Shown here piece by piece: positions 17,814 to 26,202 of a stretch of DNA of 64,000 nucleotides. Position 1 is the stretch's first letter. Each line of letters opens with the position of its first letter. A program made the position numbers and the translations under genes. The notes under the pieces are model-generated. The model saw only the letters and a list, made by a program, of their open reading frames with translations. It was not told the DNA's origin and did not search any database. Where the stretch lies: assembly GCF_030519375.1 (NCBI RefSeq), contig NZ_JAUMKB010000008.1, positions 176,275 through 240,274 of the forward strand, read 5' to 3'. The stretch is from Mucilaginibacter tolerans. Its GTDB lineage: Bacteria > Bacteroidota > Bacteroidia > Sphingobacteriales > Sphingobacteriaceae.

Positions 17814-18587
17814 TCAGAAAGCGAGGTCTGCCCCGCTTTTTAATCCGGCCTCATATTTTTCCTTATCAAATTTGTAAAGATATGGTGAGCGGTGAGGCCC
17901 GATCTTCCTGGTTTCATCGAGTTTTATAATGATGCCCGTAGCCATTAGGCGTTTGGCGAAATTCCGGTCATCCAGTTGTTTGCCAAGAATGGTCTCGTAC
18001 AGGCTGTGAATCTCGGGTAAAGTAAATTTTTCTTCGAGCAATTCGTAGCCTATCGGGTAATGGGCAATATGAAGCCGCATGGCTTTTAATGCTTCCTTGA
18101 TGATCAGTTCATGGTCGAACATTAATGGCGGCAATTCATTTACCGGCCACCACGCACAGTCCGTTTCCGGTTCAGCCTTTTTTACGGTCACTTTTGAAAA
18201 CTCAGTCAGCGTATAAAAAGCTATTGATACGAAATAGTCAAAGACCCATGAGTCCGCCGGCACTTCAAACCCGGTTAGTTTTGATATTTTTTCAGCAGTA
18301 AAGCCATTGTCGGCCACACGCTGTGGATTTCCGAAGGCGCTGAATTTTTGTAAAAACAATCCCTTTAATCCCGTTCGCGCGAAGGCTATTCGCTGAGCTG
18401 CTTCTTCAATAGACTCTGTTCTGTTAATATAACCGCCGGTCACTGTCCATTTCTCATCTGCAAAAGGTTGTTGCAGCAAAACCTTTAGTTCCTTTTCATG
18501 ATACCCGAATATTACATTGTCAACCGACACATTGCGCAAGTAATCGTTGGCAGGGTTAAAAAAGTTGTCGAATAGTTCTTCCGTCAT
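17814..18587 (-). CDS. Nudix-type transcriptional regulator (NrtR family)
   Basis: The 257-residue protein joins a Nudix-like domain (about 20-150) to a C-terminal winged helix (about 165-250, IHSLYETILGKQLDDRNFAKR). The Nudix box is degenerate (GGYINRTESIEEAAQRIA lacks the REEWEE-type glutamates), so it should sense a ligand and not hydrolyse. NrtR relatives in Bacteroidetes control sugar use, including AraR of Bacteroides. The open frame extends to 18617, but ATG 18587 is preferred because a TAACTTTG -7 box lies inside that extension. The dyad at 18621-18645 upstream suggests self-control. It is divergent from a secreted protein and a GH3 enzyme, its probable targets. Confidence 0.87.
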   Translation of the reverse strand: MTEELFDNFFNPANDYLRNVSVDNVIFGYHEKELKVLLQQPFADEKWTVTGGYINRTESIEEAAQRIAFARTGLKGLFLQKFSAFGNPQRVADNGFTAEKISKLTGFEVPADSWVFDYFVSIAFYTLTEFSKVTVKKAEPETDCAWWPVNELPPLMFDHELIIKEALKAMRLHIAHYPIGYELLEEKFTLPEIHSLYETILGKQLDDRNFAKRLMATGIIIKLDETRKIGPHRSPYLYKFDKEKYEAGLKSGADLAF

Positions 18588-18620
18588 GGGTTTTTTACTG
18601 ATCCCAAAGTTAATCATTTC

Positions 18621-18645
18621 TTATTACGTAAAAAATACGTAATAA
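18621..18645. promoter_or_regulatory. Perfect 10-5-10 dyad operator between divergent genes
   Basis: TTATTACGTA (18621-18630), a five-base A spacer and TACGTAATAA (18636-18645) form a perfect inverted repeat. It lies just upstream of the -33 TTTG (18648-18651) of the rightward promoter and about 13 bases upstream of the TAACTTTG -7 box (complement of 18606-18613) of the leftward regulator gene. Both positions suit control by the adjacent Nudix-type regulator, whose family binds such dyads. I see no second copy in the window. Confidence 0.75.
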
Positions 18646-18647
18646 AA

Positions 18648-18679
18648 TTTGCTTTTGTAAAAAACACAATATATCTTTA
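18648..18679 (+). promoter_or_regulatory. Promoter of the secreted protein/GH3 operon
   Basis: TTTG (18648-18651), a 20-base spacer and TATCTTTA (18672-18679) match the Bacteroidota promoter with a single mismatch in the -7 box. The start ATG at 18729 gives a leader of about 43 bases. The perfect dyad 18621-18645 abuts the -33 box. Confidence 0.65.
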
Positions 18680-18728
18680 TTCCGTTCAAATTACGGATTG
18701 TATTTAACTTTTTAATCAATAACACATT

Positions 18729-19103
18729 ATGAGAAAACTGACTTTTATTCTTACAGTGGCAATGGCCCTGTTTTTTGGCCTGAATGCAAAAGCACAAACT
18801 GCCGATTATTTCCCCGGCAAATGGAACGTTGTTGTTATGGGCACACCTAACGGCGATGCTAAGATGACCTTCGTACTGGAAAGAAAAGATGGCAAACTGG
18901 GCGGTGTGGTACAAGATACTACGGGCAAGGAAATGACAAAGATCACCCAGATCGACGAAAAAGACAAAACCATTACCGCCGCGTTTACTATTCAGAGCTA
19001 CGATGTTTCATTAACATTAGAACCGGTTGATGATGATCATGCAAAAGGCAGCCTGATGGGCATGTTTGATGCGAAAGGTATACGTGTTAAAGAGAATCAT
19101 TAA
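18729..19103 (+). CDS. Small secreted lipocalin-like protein
   Basis: The 124-residue product has a signal peptide (MRKLTFILTVAMALFFGLNAKAQ) and a mature part of about 100 residues made of beta strands: ADYFPGKWNVVVMGTPNGDAK, then strands around FVLERKDGKLGGVVQD and the C-terminal KGSLMGMFDAKGIRVKENH. The pattern resembles small lipocalin-like or DUF proteins found beside glycoside hydrolases in Bacteroidota; I do not assign a function. The GH3 gene follows after 23 bases, so the two share a promoter and perhaps a periplasmic task. Confidence 0.75.
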   Translation: MRKLTFILTVAMALFFGLNAKAQTADYFPGKWNVVVMGTPNGDAKMTFVLERKDGKLGGVVQDTTGKEMTKITQIDEKDKTITAAFTIQSYDVSLTLEPVDDDHAKGSLMGMFDAKGIRVKENH

Positions 19104-19126
19104 GCAGTTAATTCATCAAAACAGGA

Positions 19127-21481
19127 ATGAAGAAATTATTTTTTATGCAGATTGTCGTGGCAGCAACATTGGTTGCCGGGCAATCTGCTTTCGGGCAGGA
19201 GAAAGAGCCCCAGTTTGGCAAAGACCCGATCAAAGAGATCGTAAAAAAGATGACGCTGGAAGAAAAAGTGAGGGTAGTAGTGGGAAAGGGCTTTTCTGTT
19301 CCGGGCTTAAGTATGGGGGCCGTTGACAATACGCCTGATAAACTGGCAGCGATATCAGGCCATACCATTGCTAACCCCAAATTCGGGATACCATCCATAG
19401 GGATGGCCGACGGACCTGCGGGTATTCATAGGTTTGCAATGAGCAAACAGGATTCGGTTGATAATTTATTCTCAACGGCATGGCCAGTGGGTACGCTCCT
19501 GGCATCCAGTTGGGATACCGCCATGGTAAAAAAGGTAGGTGTTGCTTTTGGTGAAGAGATAAAAGCTTATGGCATCGACTTTATATTGGGTCCCGGAGTT
19601 AATATTCACCGCAATCCGCTGGGGGGAAGAAACTTTGAGTATTATTCTGAAGACCCGCTGGTTTCGGGCACAACAGCTGCTGCTATTATCAACGGTATCC
19701 AGTCACAAGGCGTTGGTGCTACTATCAAACACTTTGCAGCCAATAACCAGGAGACCAATCGTAACTCGGTGAATGAAATCATCAGCGAACGTGCATTGCG
19801 TGAGATTTATCTGCGAAACTTTGAGATCGCCATAAAAAGATCACACCCCTGGGCGGTGATGAGCTCCTATAATCTGGTCAATGGAACTTATACATCGGAA
19901 AGCCGAGACTTACTGACCAAGGTGTTGAGGGAGGATTGGGGTTACAAGGGTTTTGTAATGAGCGACTGGTTTGGTGGCAAAGATGCTGCGGCTCAGATCA
20001 ATGCCGGGAATAACCTGCTGATGCCGGGAACACCTGCACAGGTAAAAGCAATATTAGAAGCTGTAAAAAGCGGAAAGCTATCGGAAGCTGAAATTGATAA
20101 GAATGTGGAGGGTGTTTTGAATGTGTTGGTGCACACGATAACTGCTAAGGGCTATGCTTATCCGAACAAAGCCGACCTGAAAGGTCATGCACAAATATCA
20201 AGGGAAGCTGCTGCTGAAAGTATGGTATTGCTGAAAAATAACGAAAATGCCCTGCCTGTCAAAAAGAGTGATGCAACCATTGCCTTATTTGGCAATCATG
20301 GCTACGATCTGATAGCTGGTGGAACAGGAAGCGGTGACGTGAATAAACTGTACGCTGTTTCATTGGCAGAAGGATTGACCAATGCCGGATATAAGCTGGA
20401 TAACGACCTTGCACAGAACTACAAAAATTACCTGGCTGATTATTCATCAAAACATCCGAAGAAACCTTTGCTGCAGGAGCTCATGAATCCGACACCATTT
20501 GCGCCTGAATATAAATTTGATTCAGGTAGCGTGGGCCAGAAGGCTGATGCTTCAGATGTCGCGATTATCTATATAGGTAGAAATGCAGGTGAAGGCAATG
20601 ACCGTAAAGTAGCAAATGATTATGATTTGACAAGTTTGGAAAAAGAAATGATCACAAGTGTTTCTGATGCATTCCATGCAAAACATAAGCCGGTTATTGC
20701 TGTGCTGAACATTGGCGGTGTGATGGATGTAACAGCCTTCCGTGACAAGGTTGACGCTATATTGCTGGCTTGGCAACCGGGCGAAGAAGGTGGTAACGCT
20801 ATTGCAGATGTCTTGAGCGGCAAAGTAAACCCTTCAGGCAAACTAGCAACTACTTTCCCTGCATCTTATAGTGATGTGCCTTCTGCCAAAACCTTCCCGG
20901 GTAAGGAGTTCCCTGAAAAAGCAACCATGACCGTTGTGGGCAGATCAGTGCCTGCCGAGGTGACTTACCAGGAAGGAATTTATGTTGGTTACCGTTACTT
21001 TAATACCTTTAAAGTAAAACCAGCATACGAGTTTGGCTATGGACTTTCTTACACCAATTTCTCCTACAGTAACCTGACCTTGAGCAGCACGGCTTTTAGT
21101 GGCAAGTTAACTGCTACGGTAATCATTACCAATAAGGGATCGGTTGCAGGTAAGGAAGTAGCTGAATTATACCTAAGCGCTCCCCATAAAAGCCTGGATA
21201 AACCATCGGAAGAGTTAAAAGGTTTTGCAAAAACCAAAGTACTGAAACCTGGTGAATCACAAACTTTGACGTTTACTCTTGATGCAAAATCTTTGGCCTC
21301 TTTTGATACGGCTCAGTCAGCCTGGATAGCGGATGCGGGTGAATACAAGGTCAAAGTAGGCGCTTCAAGTGAGAATATTAAGCTGGAAAAACCATTTAGT
21401 CTTGCTACATCAATAACAGTTGAAAAAGTGCACAAGGCTTTGGCTCCACTAGTGAGCATCGATGAGGCGAAAAGCAAATAA
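19127..21481 (+). CDS. Exported GH3 beta-glucosidase
   Basis: The 784-residue protein is a family 3 glycoside hydrolase that releases terminal beta-linked glucose or xylose. Order: signal peptide (1-23, ending QSAFGQ), TIM-like barrel (about 40-350) with the nucleophile Asp in GFVMSDWFGGKDAA near residue 281, alpha/beta sandwich (about 365-620) and a fibronectin III-like C-terminal domain (GYRYFNTFKVKPAYEFGYGLSY, from about 620). The subdomain KHFAANNQETNR is a family signature. It is likely periplasmic or outer-membrane located. Control by the divergent Nudix-type regulator is inferred. Confidence 0.94.
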   Translation: MKKLFFMQIVVAATLVAGQSAFGQEKEPQFGKDPIKEIVKKMTLEEKVRVVVGKGFSVPGLSMGAVDNTPDKLAAISGHTIANPKFGIPSIGMADGPAGIHRFAMSKQDSVDNLFSTAWPVGTLLASSWDTAMVKKVGVAFGEEIKAYGIDFILGPGVNIHRNPLGGRNFEYYSEDPLVSGTTAAAIINGIQSQGVGATIKHFAANNQETNRNSVNEIISERALREIYLRNFEIAIKRSHPWAVMSSYNLVNGTYTSESRDLLTKVLREDWGYKGFVMSDWFGGKDAAAQINAGNNLLMPGTPAQVKAILEAVKSGKLSEAEIDKNVEGVLNVLVHTITAKGYAYPNKADLKGHAQISREAAAESMVLLKNNENALPVKKSDATIALFGNHGYDLIAGGTGSGDVNKLYAVSLAEGLTNAGYKLDNDLAQNYKNYLADYSSKHPKKPLLQELMNPTPFAPEYKFDSGSVGQKADASDVAIIYIGRNAGEGNDRKVANDYDLTSLEKEMITSVSDAFHAKHKPVIAVLNIGGVMDVTAFRDKVDAILLAWQPGEEGGNAIADVLSGKVNPSGKLATTFPASYSDVPSAKTFPGKEFPEKATMTVVGRSVPAEVTYQEGIYVGYRYFNTFKVKPAYEFGYGLSYTNFSYSNLTLSSTAFSGKLTATVIITNKGSVAGKEVAELYLSAPHKSLDKPSEELKGFAKTKVLKPGESQTLTFTLDAKSLASFDTAQSAWIADAGEYKVKVGASSENIKLEKPFSLATSITVEKVHKALAPLVSIDEAKSK

Positions 21482-21512
21482 GAAAAACTCATTAAATAAT
21501 TAACTGATCTTT

Positions 21513-21545
21513 AAGCTTCCCGAATTATTCGGGAAGCTTTTTTTG
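21513..21545 (+). terminator. Terminator after the GH3 gene
   Basis: AAGCTTCCCGAA (21513-21524) and TTCGGGAAGCTT (21528-21539) form a 12-base perfect stem with a three-base loop and a following T-run. It closes the GH3 operon and lies 56 bases before the decamer array of the rhamnose promoter. Confidence 0.9.
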
Positions 21546-21600
21546 TTTTTAGTTTCAACGGTGCATTTCGCCCAAATAATACTTTTCCAGCTTATAAAAA

Positions 21601-21638
21601 GGATAGTTCGTGACAGTTAAGGACAGATAAGGACAGTT
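21601..21638 (+). promoter_or_regulatory. Rhamnose promoter 1: four phased 10-bp repeats upstream of rhaT
   Basis: Four direct repeats of an octamer recur every 10 bases: GGATAGTT (21601), TGACAGTT (21611), GGACAGAT (21621) and GGACAGTT (21631-21638). Seventeen bases after the last copy is TACCTTAG (21656-21663), one mismatch from the TAnnTTTG -7 box. The same repeats and spacing appear before the TonB-dependent receptor and the GH106 gene. They are not coding and not a hairpin. The likely binder is the GntR/LacI-type regulator at 30296. Confidence 0.8.
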
Positions 21639-21698
21639 GGGAAAAAGTTGTAAATTACCTTAGCAAAAATTATTAATCAACCAATTAACTTAAATTAA

Positions 21699-22781
21699 AT
21701 GCAGGTAATATTCGGAGTAATCTTCCATTTTATCGGTGGTTTCGCGTCGGGCAGTTTTTATATCCCTTACAAGAAAGTAAAAGGTTGGGCCTGGGAAAGC
21801 TTCTGGATAGTGGGCGGATTATTCTCATGGCTAATTGTCCCACCAATAGCCGCATGGCTTACCATTCCAGGTTTTGTGGATATCATCCGTCAAACAAATG
21901 GAAGCGTGCTGGGGCTAACCTATTTCTTCGGCCTGCTGTGGGGCATTGGTGGATTGACTTATGGCCTTGGCGTACGTTACCTCGGCGTTTCGTTAGGCAG
22001 CACAATCATATTAGGACTTTGTTCGGTATTTGGTTCTCTGGTGCCTTCGGTTTATTACAGCTTTAATCCAAAAACAGGTAAAGACAACTTCGGGACGCTG
22101 CTGCACACCCACTGGGGGCAAATGGTGCTGATAGGGATCATCGTATGTGTTATCGGGATAATAGTCTGCGGCAAAGCAGGAACAATAAAAGAACAGGACC
22201 TACGGAATAACCAAGCTGCAGCTGCCGATAATAAGGAATACCATTTTGGCATAGGAATATTTGTAGCTATTGTTTCCGGGGTACTGAGCGCATGCTTCAA
22301 TTTCGGTATCGAGGCCGGTAAGGACATGGCCGACACAGCTAACCATTTATGGCAAGCTGCACATCCGGGGCAGGGAAATTTCCTGTATCAAAACAATGTT
22401 ACCTATGTGCCCTTATTATGGGGAGGATTGACCACCAACTTTATCTGGTGTATGATCCTGAACGCGCGCAATAAGACGTTTGATAATTATGCTGATAAGA
22501 ACACACCGTTACTGAAGAACTATTTATTCTCGGCGTTGGCCGGAACGACCTGGTTTTTGCAGTTTTTCTTCTACGGCATGGGCGAAAGCAAACTGGGTAA
22601 TGGCGCAAGCTCCTGGATCTTGCACATGGCATTTATCATCCTGGTCGCTAATGCATGGGGATTGCTGCTCAGAGAATGGAAAGGCGTAAGCAGAAAAGCT
22701 TTTGCAACGGTAATTGCAGGTATATTAATCATTATTATCTCGGTACTCCTGGTGGGGTACGGCAACTCATTAAAAGCTTAA
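21699..22781 (+). CDS. rhaT: L-rhamnose/proton symporter
   Basis: The 360-residue inner-membrane protein has ten hydrophobic helices and matches the RhaT family: GVIFHFIGGFASGSFYIPYKKVKGWAWESFW at the start is the family N-terminus and LGLCSVFGSLVPSVY and GIEAGKDMAD are further marks. RhaT imports L-rhamnose with a proton; in E. coli it is the main uptake route. It is the first gene of the rhamnose operon and follows the phased decamer array. The bifunctional aldolase gene starts 14 bases after its stop. Confidence 0.95.
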   Translation: MQVIFGVIFHFIGGFASGSFYIPYKKVKGWAWESFWIVGGLFSWLIVPPIAAWLTIPGFVDIIRQTNGSVLGLTYFFGLLWGIGGLTYGLGVRYLGVSLGSTIILGLCSVFGSLVPSVYYSFNPKTGKDNFGTLLHTHWGQMVLIGIIVCVIGIIVCGKAGTIKEQDLRNNQAAAADNKEYHFGIGIFVAIVSGVLSACFNFGIEAGKDMADTANHLWQAAHPGQGNFLYQNNVTYVPLLWGGLTTNFIWCMILNARNKTFDNYADKNTPLLKNYLFSALAGTTWFLQFFFYGMGESKLGNGASSWILHMAFIILVANAWGLLLREWKGVSRKAFATVIAGILIIIISVLLVGYGNSLKA

Positions 22782-22795
22782 AATAAATATCTGAT

Positions 22796-24913
22796 ATGAA
22801 AACAACTGCTGATTTTAAATATGTGAGTTATCTGTGGGATGACGCAGCAGCCGAAAAATTAAATGGCAATGAGGTGGACTTACTGATCTACAGGTCAAAC
22901 CTGCTGGGGGCCGATCTGCGCCTGACCAATTATGGCGGAGGCAATACCTCTTGTAAAACTATGGCCAGCGATCCGTTGACTGGTGAGGAAACCGAGGTGA
23001 TGTGGATCAAAGGCTCAGGCGGGGACATAGGAACACTCAAAAAAAGCGGCCTGGCAGCACTATATGTCGACAGATTACGCAGCCTTAAAAATGTATACCG
23101 CGGACTGGAGTTTGAAGATGAGATGGTAGAGCTATTCAACCATTGTATTTATGATTTGAACTCAAAGGCCCCGTCAATCGACACACCTTTACATGGATTT
23201 TTGCCATTCAAACATATCGATCACCTGCACCCCGATGCAGCTATTGCTATCGCGGCGGCAAAGGATGGGAAGCGCATTACGCAGGAATTATTCAGCGGCA
23301 GTATTGGCTGGGTAGACTGGCAGAGGCCGGGCTTTGACCTGGGCTTGAAACTGAGAGAGTGCCTCGACAATAATCCCGGTATCCGGGGCATCATGCTGGG
23401 TTCACATGGTTTATTTACCTGGGGCGATACGGCTTATGAAAGCTATATCAATACTTTGGAAGTAATTGAGCGTTGCGCCGCTTACCTGGAAGATAACTAT
23501 GGTAAAAAAGCTCCCGTATTTGGTGGCAAAAAAATAGAAAGCCTGAGCGAAGCCGGTCGTAAAAAGCAAGCCGCTGCCATAGCGCCAATTCTGCGCGGTT
23601 TTTGTTCAAGCGAGCGCCACATGGTTGGTCATTTTACCGATGATCCGCGTGTGCTGGAGTTTATCAACTCAAATGATCTAAATCGACTGGCACCGATGGG
23701 AACCAGTTGCCCGGATCACTTCTTGAGAACGAAGATCAGTCCGCTGGTGCTGGAGCTGGAACCGGATGAGGACTTATCAGATGTAAAAGCAATAAAAGAA
23801 AAATTGCAACCCGCATTTGAAGCCTACCGGAAGATGTACACAGCATATTACGAAAACTGTAAGCATCCAAACAGTCCGCCTGTACGCGATGCTAATCCGG
23901 TAATCATTCTTTATCCGGGTGTGGGTATGTTTTCGTTCTCAAAAGACAAGCAAACCACACGTGTTGCTTCTGAGTTTTATATCAACGCGATCAATGTGAT
24001 GAAAGGCGCCGAAGCGGTCTCCGAATATACCTCGCTACCTCGGCAGGAAGCATTTGATATTGAATACTGGCTGCTGGAGGAAGCAAAACTGCAGCGTATG
24101 CCAAAGCCAAAAGCGTTATCAGGAAGGATCGCCCTGATAACCGGCAGCGCAGGCGGTATAGGTAAAGCGATAGCCAAAAAATTTGTGGAAGAAGGGGCAG
24201 TAGTGATCCTGAATGACATGAATGCTGAGCGTCTGGAAGGCGCAGGAGAAGAGTTTAAAAAACAATTTGGTAAAGATTCTTACGCTACAGCAATATTGGA
24301 TGTGACCAAACAGGATGAAATTGACGAAGCGTTAAACATAGCTGCTTTGGCTTTTGGCGGAGTGGATATTGTGGTAAATAATGCGGGCTTGTCTATCTCC
24401 AAATCAATCGGCGACCATACGGAAAAAGATTGGAACCTGCTTTATGATGTACTGGTGAAAGGCCAATTCTTTGTCACCCAGGCAGCTGTTAAAGTAATGC
24501 AGAAGCAAGCCATTGGAGGCGATGTGATCAATATCGTCAGCAAAAACGCTTTGGTAAGCGGGCCGAATAATGCCGGGTACGGAAGTGCAAAAGCAGCGCA
24601 GCTACACCTAAGCAGGTTAAATGCGGCTGAATTAGGCGCTGATGGTATCCGCGTAAATGTAGTAAACCCAGATGCGGTGATTAGTGATAGCAATATCTGG
24701 GCAGGTGGCTGGGCCGAAGGTCGTGCTAAAGCTTATGGGGTTACGGTTGAAGAATTACCGGCTTATTATGCTAAACGCACTTTGCTTAACCAGGTAATTC
24801 TTCCTCAGGATATAGCCAATGCATGTTTTGCTTTTGTCGGTGGCTTGCTCGATAAATCAACCGGAAATGTATTGAATGTTGACGGCGGCGTGGCAATGGC
24901 ATTTGTAAGATAA
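22796..24913 (+). CDS. Bifunctional rhamnulose-1-phosphate aldolase / L-lactaldehyde dehydrogenase
   Basis: The 705-residue fusion has an N-terminal class II aldolase domain (about 20-420) with the zinc-site HIDHLHPDAAIAIA near residue 141 and GSHGLFTWGDT near 202, and a C-terminal short-chain dehydrogenase (about 433-705) with the nucleotide motif TGSAGGIGKAIAK near 449 and YGSAKAAQ. This is the RhaEW-type arrangement known from Bacillus and many Bacteroidota: it splits rhamnulose-1-phosphate to DHAP and L-lactaldehyde and oxidises the aldehyde to lactate. LutABC downstream fits that product. It is spaced 14 bases from rhaT and 14 from the isomerase gene. Confidence 0.93.
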   Translation: MKTTADFKYVSYLWDDAAAEKLNGNEVDLLIYRSNLLGADLRLTNYGGGNTSCKTMASDPLTGEETEVMWIKGSGGDIGTLKKSGLAALYVDRLRSLKNVYRGLEFEDEMVELFNHCIYDLNSKAPSIDTPLHGFLPFKHIDHLHPDAAIAIAAAKDGKRITQELFSGSIGWVDWQRPGFDLGLKLRECLDNNPGIRGIMLGSHGLFTWGDTAYESYINTLEVIERCAAYLEDNYGKKAPVFGGKKIESLSEAGRKKQAAAIAPILRGFCSSERHMVGHFTDDPRVLEFINSNDLNRLAPMGTSCPDHFLRTKISPLVLELEPDEDLSDVKAIKEKLQPAFEAYRKMYTAYYENCKHPNSPPVRDANPVIILYPGVGMFSFSKDKQTTRVASEFYINAINVMKGAEAVSEYTSLPRQEAFDIEYWLLEEAKLQRMPKPKALSGRIALITGSAGGIGKAIAKKFVEEGAVVILNDMNAERLEGAGEEFKKQFGKDSYATAILDVTKQDEIDEALNIAALAFGGVDIVVNNAGLSISKSIGDHTEKDWNLLYDVLVKGQFFVTQAAVKVMQKQAIGGDVINIVSKNALVSGPNNAGYGSAKAAQLHLSRLNAAELGADGIRVNVVNPDAVISDSNIWAGGWAEGRAKAYGVTVEELPAYYAKRTLLNQVILPQDIANACFAFVGGLLDKSTGNVLNVDGGVAMAFVR

Positions 24914-24927
24914 CAATCGAACCAATT

Positions 24928-26202
24928 ATGAAACTGGAGAAGGACCATATTGACGAACATAATCATCAGCTTACGGCGGATCACAAACGCAAATTTGAAT
25001 TTGTTGCTGACGGGCTGAAAAATGTAGACGCCGTATTGCAAAAGTTGATTGCTTTCAGCATTGCGATCCCTAGCTGGGCATTGGGCACAGGCGGTACCCG
25101 TTTTGGACGTTTTTCCGGCGGTGGCGAACCGCGTAGCTTAGAAGAGAAGATCAGTGACGTAGGTTTAATTCATGCCCTAAACCGGTCGAGCAATTCTATC
25201 TCTTTGCATATTCCATGGGATATTCCAGAAAATGCATCAACCATTAAAGCATTGGCTTCACATTATGGATTGCATTTTGATGCCGTAAATTCCAATACTT
25301 TCCAGGATCAACCGGACCAGGAACTCAGCTATAAATATGGCTCGTTGAACCATGTGGATAAGGCCGTACGCCAGCAGGCCATTGAACATAATATCCAGGT
25401 GATTAAATATGGTGTTGAGCTTGATTCAAAAGCTTTGTCTGTTTGGTTATCAGATGGTTCGAATTTTCCCGGTCAGTTGAATATGCGGGGTGCCTTTGAG
25501 CGGACCTATGATAGTCTGCAACAGATTTATGCTGCTTTGCCTGGTGACTGGAAAATGTGGGTGGAGTATAAACCTTACGAACCTAACTTTTACTCAACTA
25601 CCATTGGCGACTGGGGGCAATCTTATCTTTTGTCATCCAAATTGGGTAACAAGGCCCAAACACTGGTCGACCTCGGGCATCATTTACAGGGCGCTAATAT
25701 TGAGCAGATAGTCGCCCTGCTTTTAATGGAGGGGAAACTGGCAGGCTTCCATTTCAACGATTCAAAATACGGTGATGACGACCTGACGGTTGGCAGCATC
25801 AATCCTTATCAGCTGTTCCTTATCTTTAATGAACTGGTGGAAGGTATGGATGCCAGAGGCATGAATCACGCAACAGGTATTGGCTGGATGATCGATGCAT
25901 CACACAATATAAAAGACCCGATAGAAGACCTGCTACAATCCGTGGAAGCCATAAAAATTGCCTATACACAAGCACTATTGGTTGACCAGGTTGCTCTAAA
26001 GCAAGCACAACAAAAAAACGACGTGGTGCAGGCGCAGGAAATTTTACAGCACGCTTATCGTACCGATGTGCGCCCATTAGTGGCACAAGCGCGTTTATTG
26101 GCAGGCGGGGCTTTGCAGCCTTTATCACTTTTCAGAAAGCTGGCTGTTCGCGACAACCTGATCAAAGAAAGAGGGCTGAAAACTATCGCAACCGGATTGT
26201 AA
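24928..26202 (+). CDS. rhaI: L-rhamnose isomerase (RhaI-type)
   Basis: The 424-residue protein belongs to the Pseudomonas-type L-rhamnose isomerase family, distinct from E. coli RhaA, which has a different primary structure. The TIM-barrel metal site is visible: WVEYKPYEPNFYSTTIGDWGQSY holds a glutamate ligand, VDLGHHLQGANIEQIVA the histidines and GFHFNDSKYGDDDL a further acidic/His set. It turns L-rhamnose into L-rhamnulose. The stop codon overlaps the ATG of the next gene as TAATG, so translation of the kinase is coupled. Such isomerases can also act on other deoxy or rare sugars. Confidence 0.92.
   Translation: MKLEKDHIDEHNHQLTADHKRKFEFVADGLKNVDAVLQKLIAFSIAIPSWALGTGGTRFGRFSGGGEPRSLEEKISDVGLIHALNRSSNSISLHIPWDIPENASTIKALASHYGLHFDAVNSNTFQDQPDQELSYKYGSLNHVDKAVRQQAIEHNIQVIKYGVELDSKALSVWLSDGSNFPGQLNMRGAFERTYDSLQQIYAALPGDWKMWVEYKPYEPNFYSTTIGDWGQSYLLSSKLGNKAQTLVDLGHHLQGANIEQIVALLLMEGKLAGFHFNDSKYGDDDLTVGSINPYQLFLIFNELVEGMDARGMNHATGIGWMIDASHNIKDPIEDLLQSVEAIKIAYTQALLVDQVALKQAQQKNDVVQAQEILQHAYRTDVRPLVAQARLLAGGALQPLSLFRKLAVRDNLIKERGLKTIATGL

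Noticed and set aside
18624..18914. 96-residue minus-strand frame between the regulator and the secreted protein
   Set aside because: It covers the operator dyad, the promoter and the opposite strand of a clear signal-peptide gene; no protein-like pattern.
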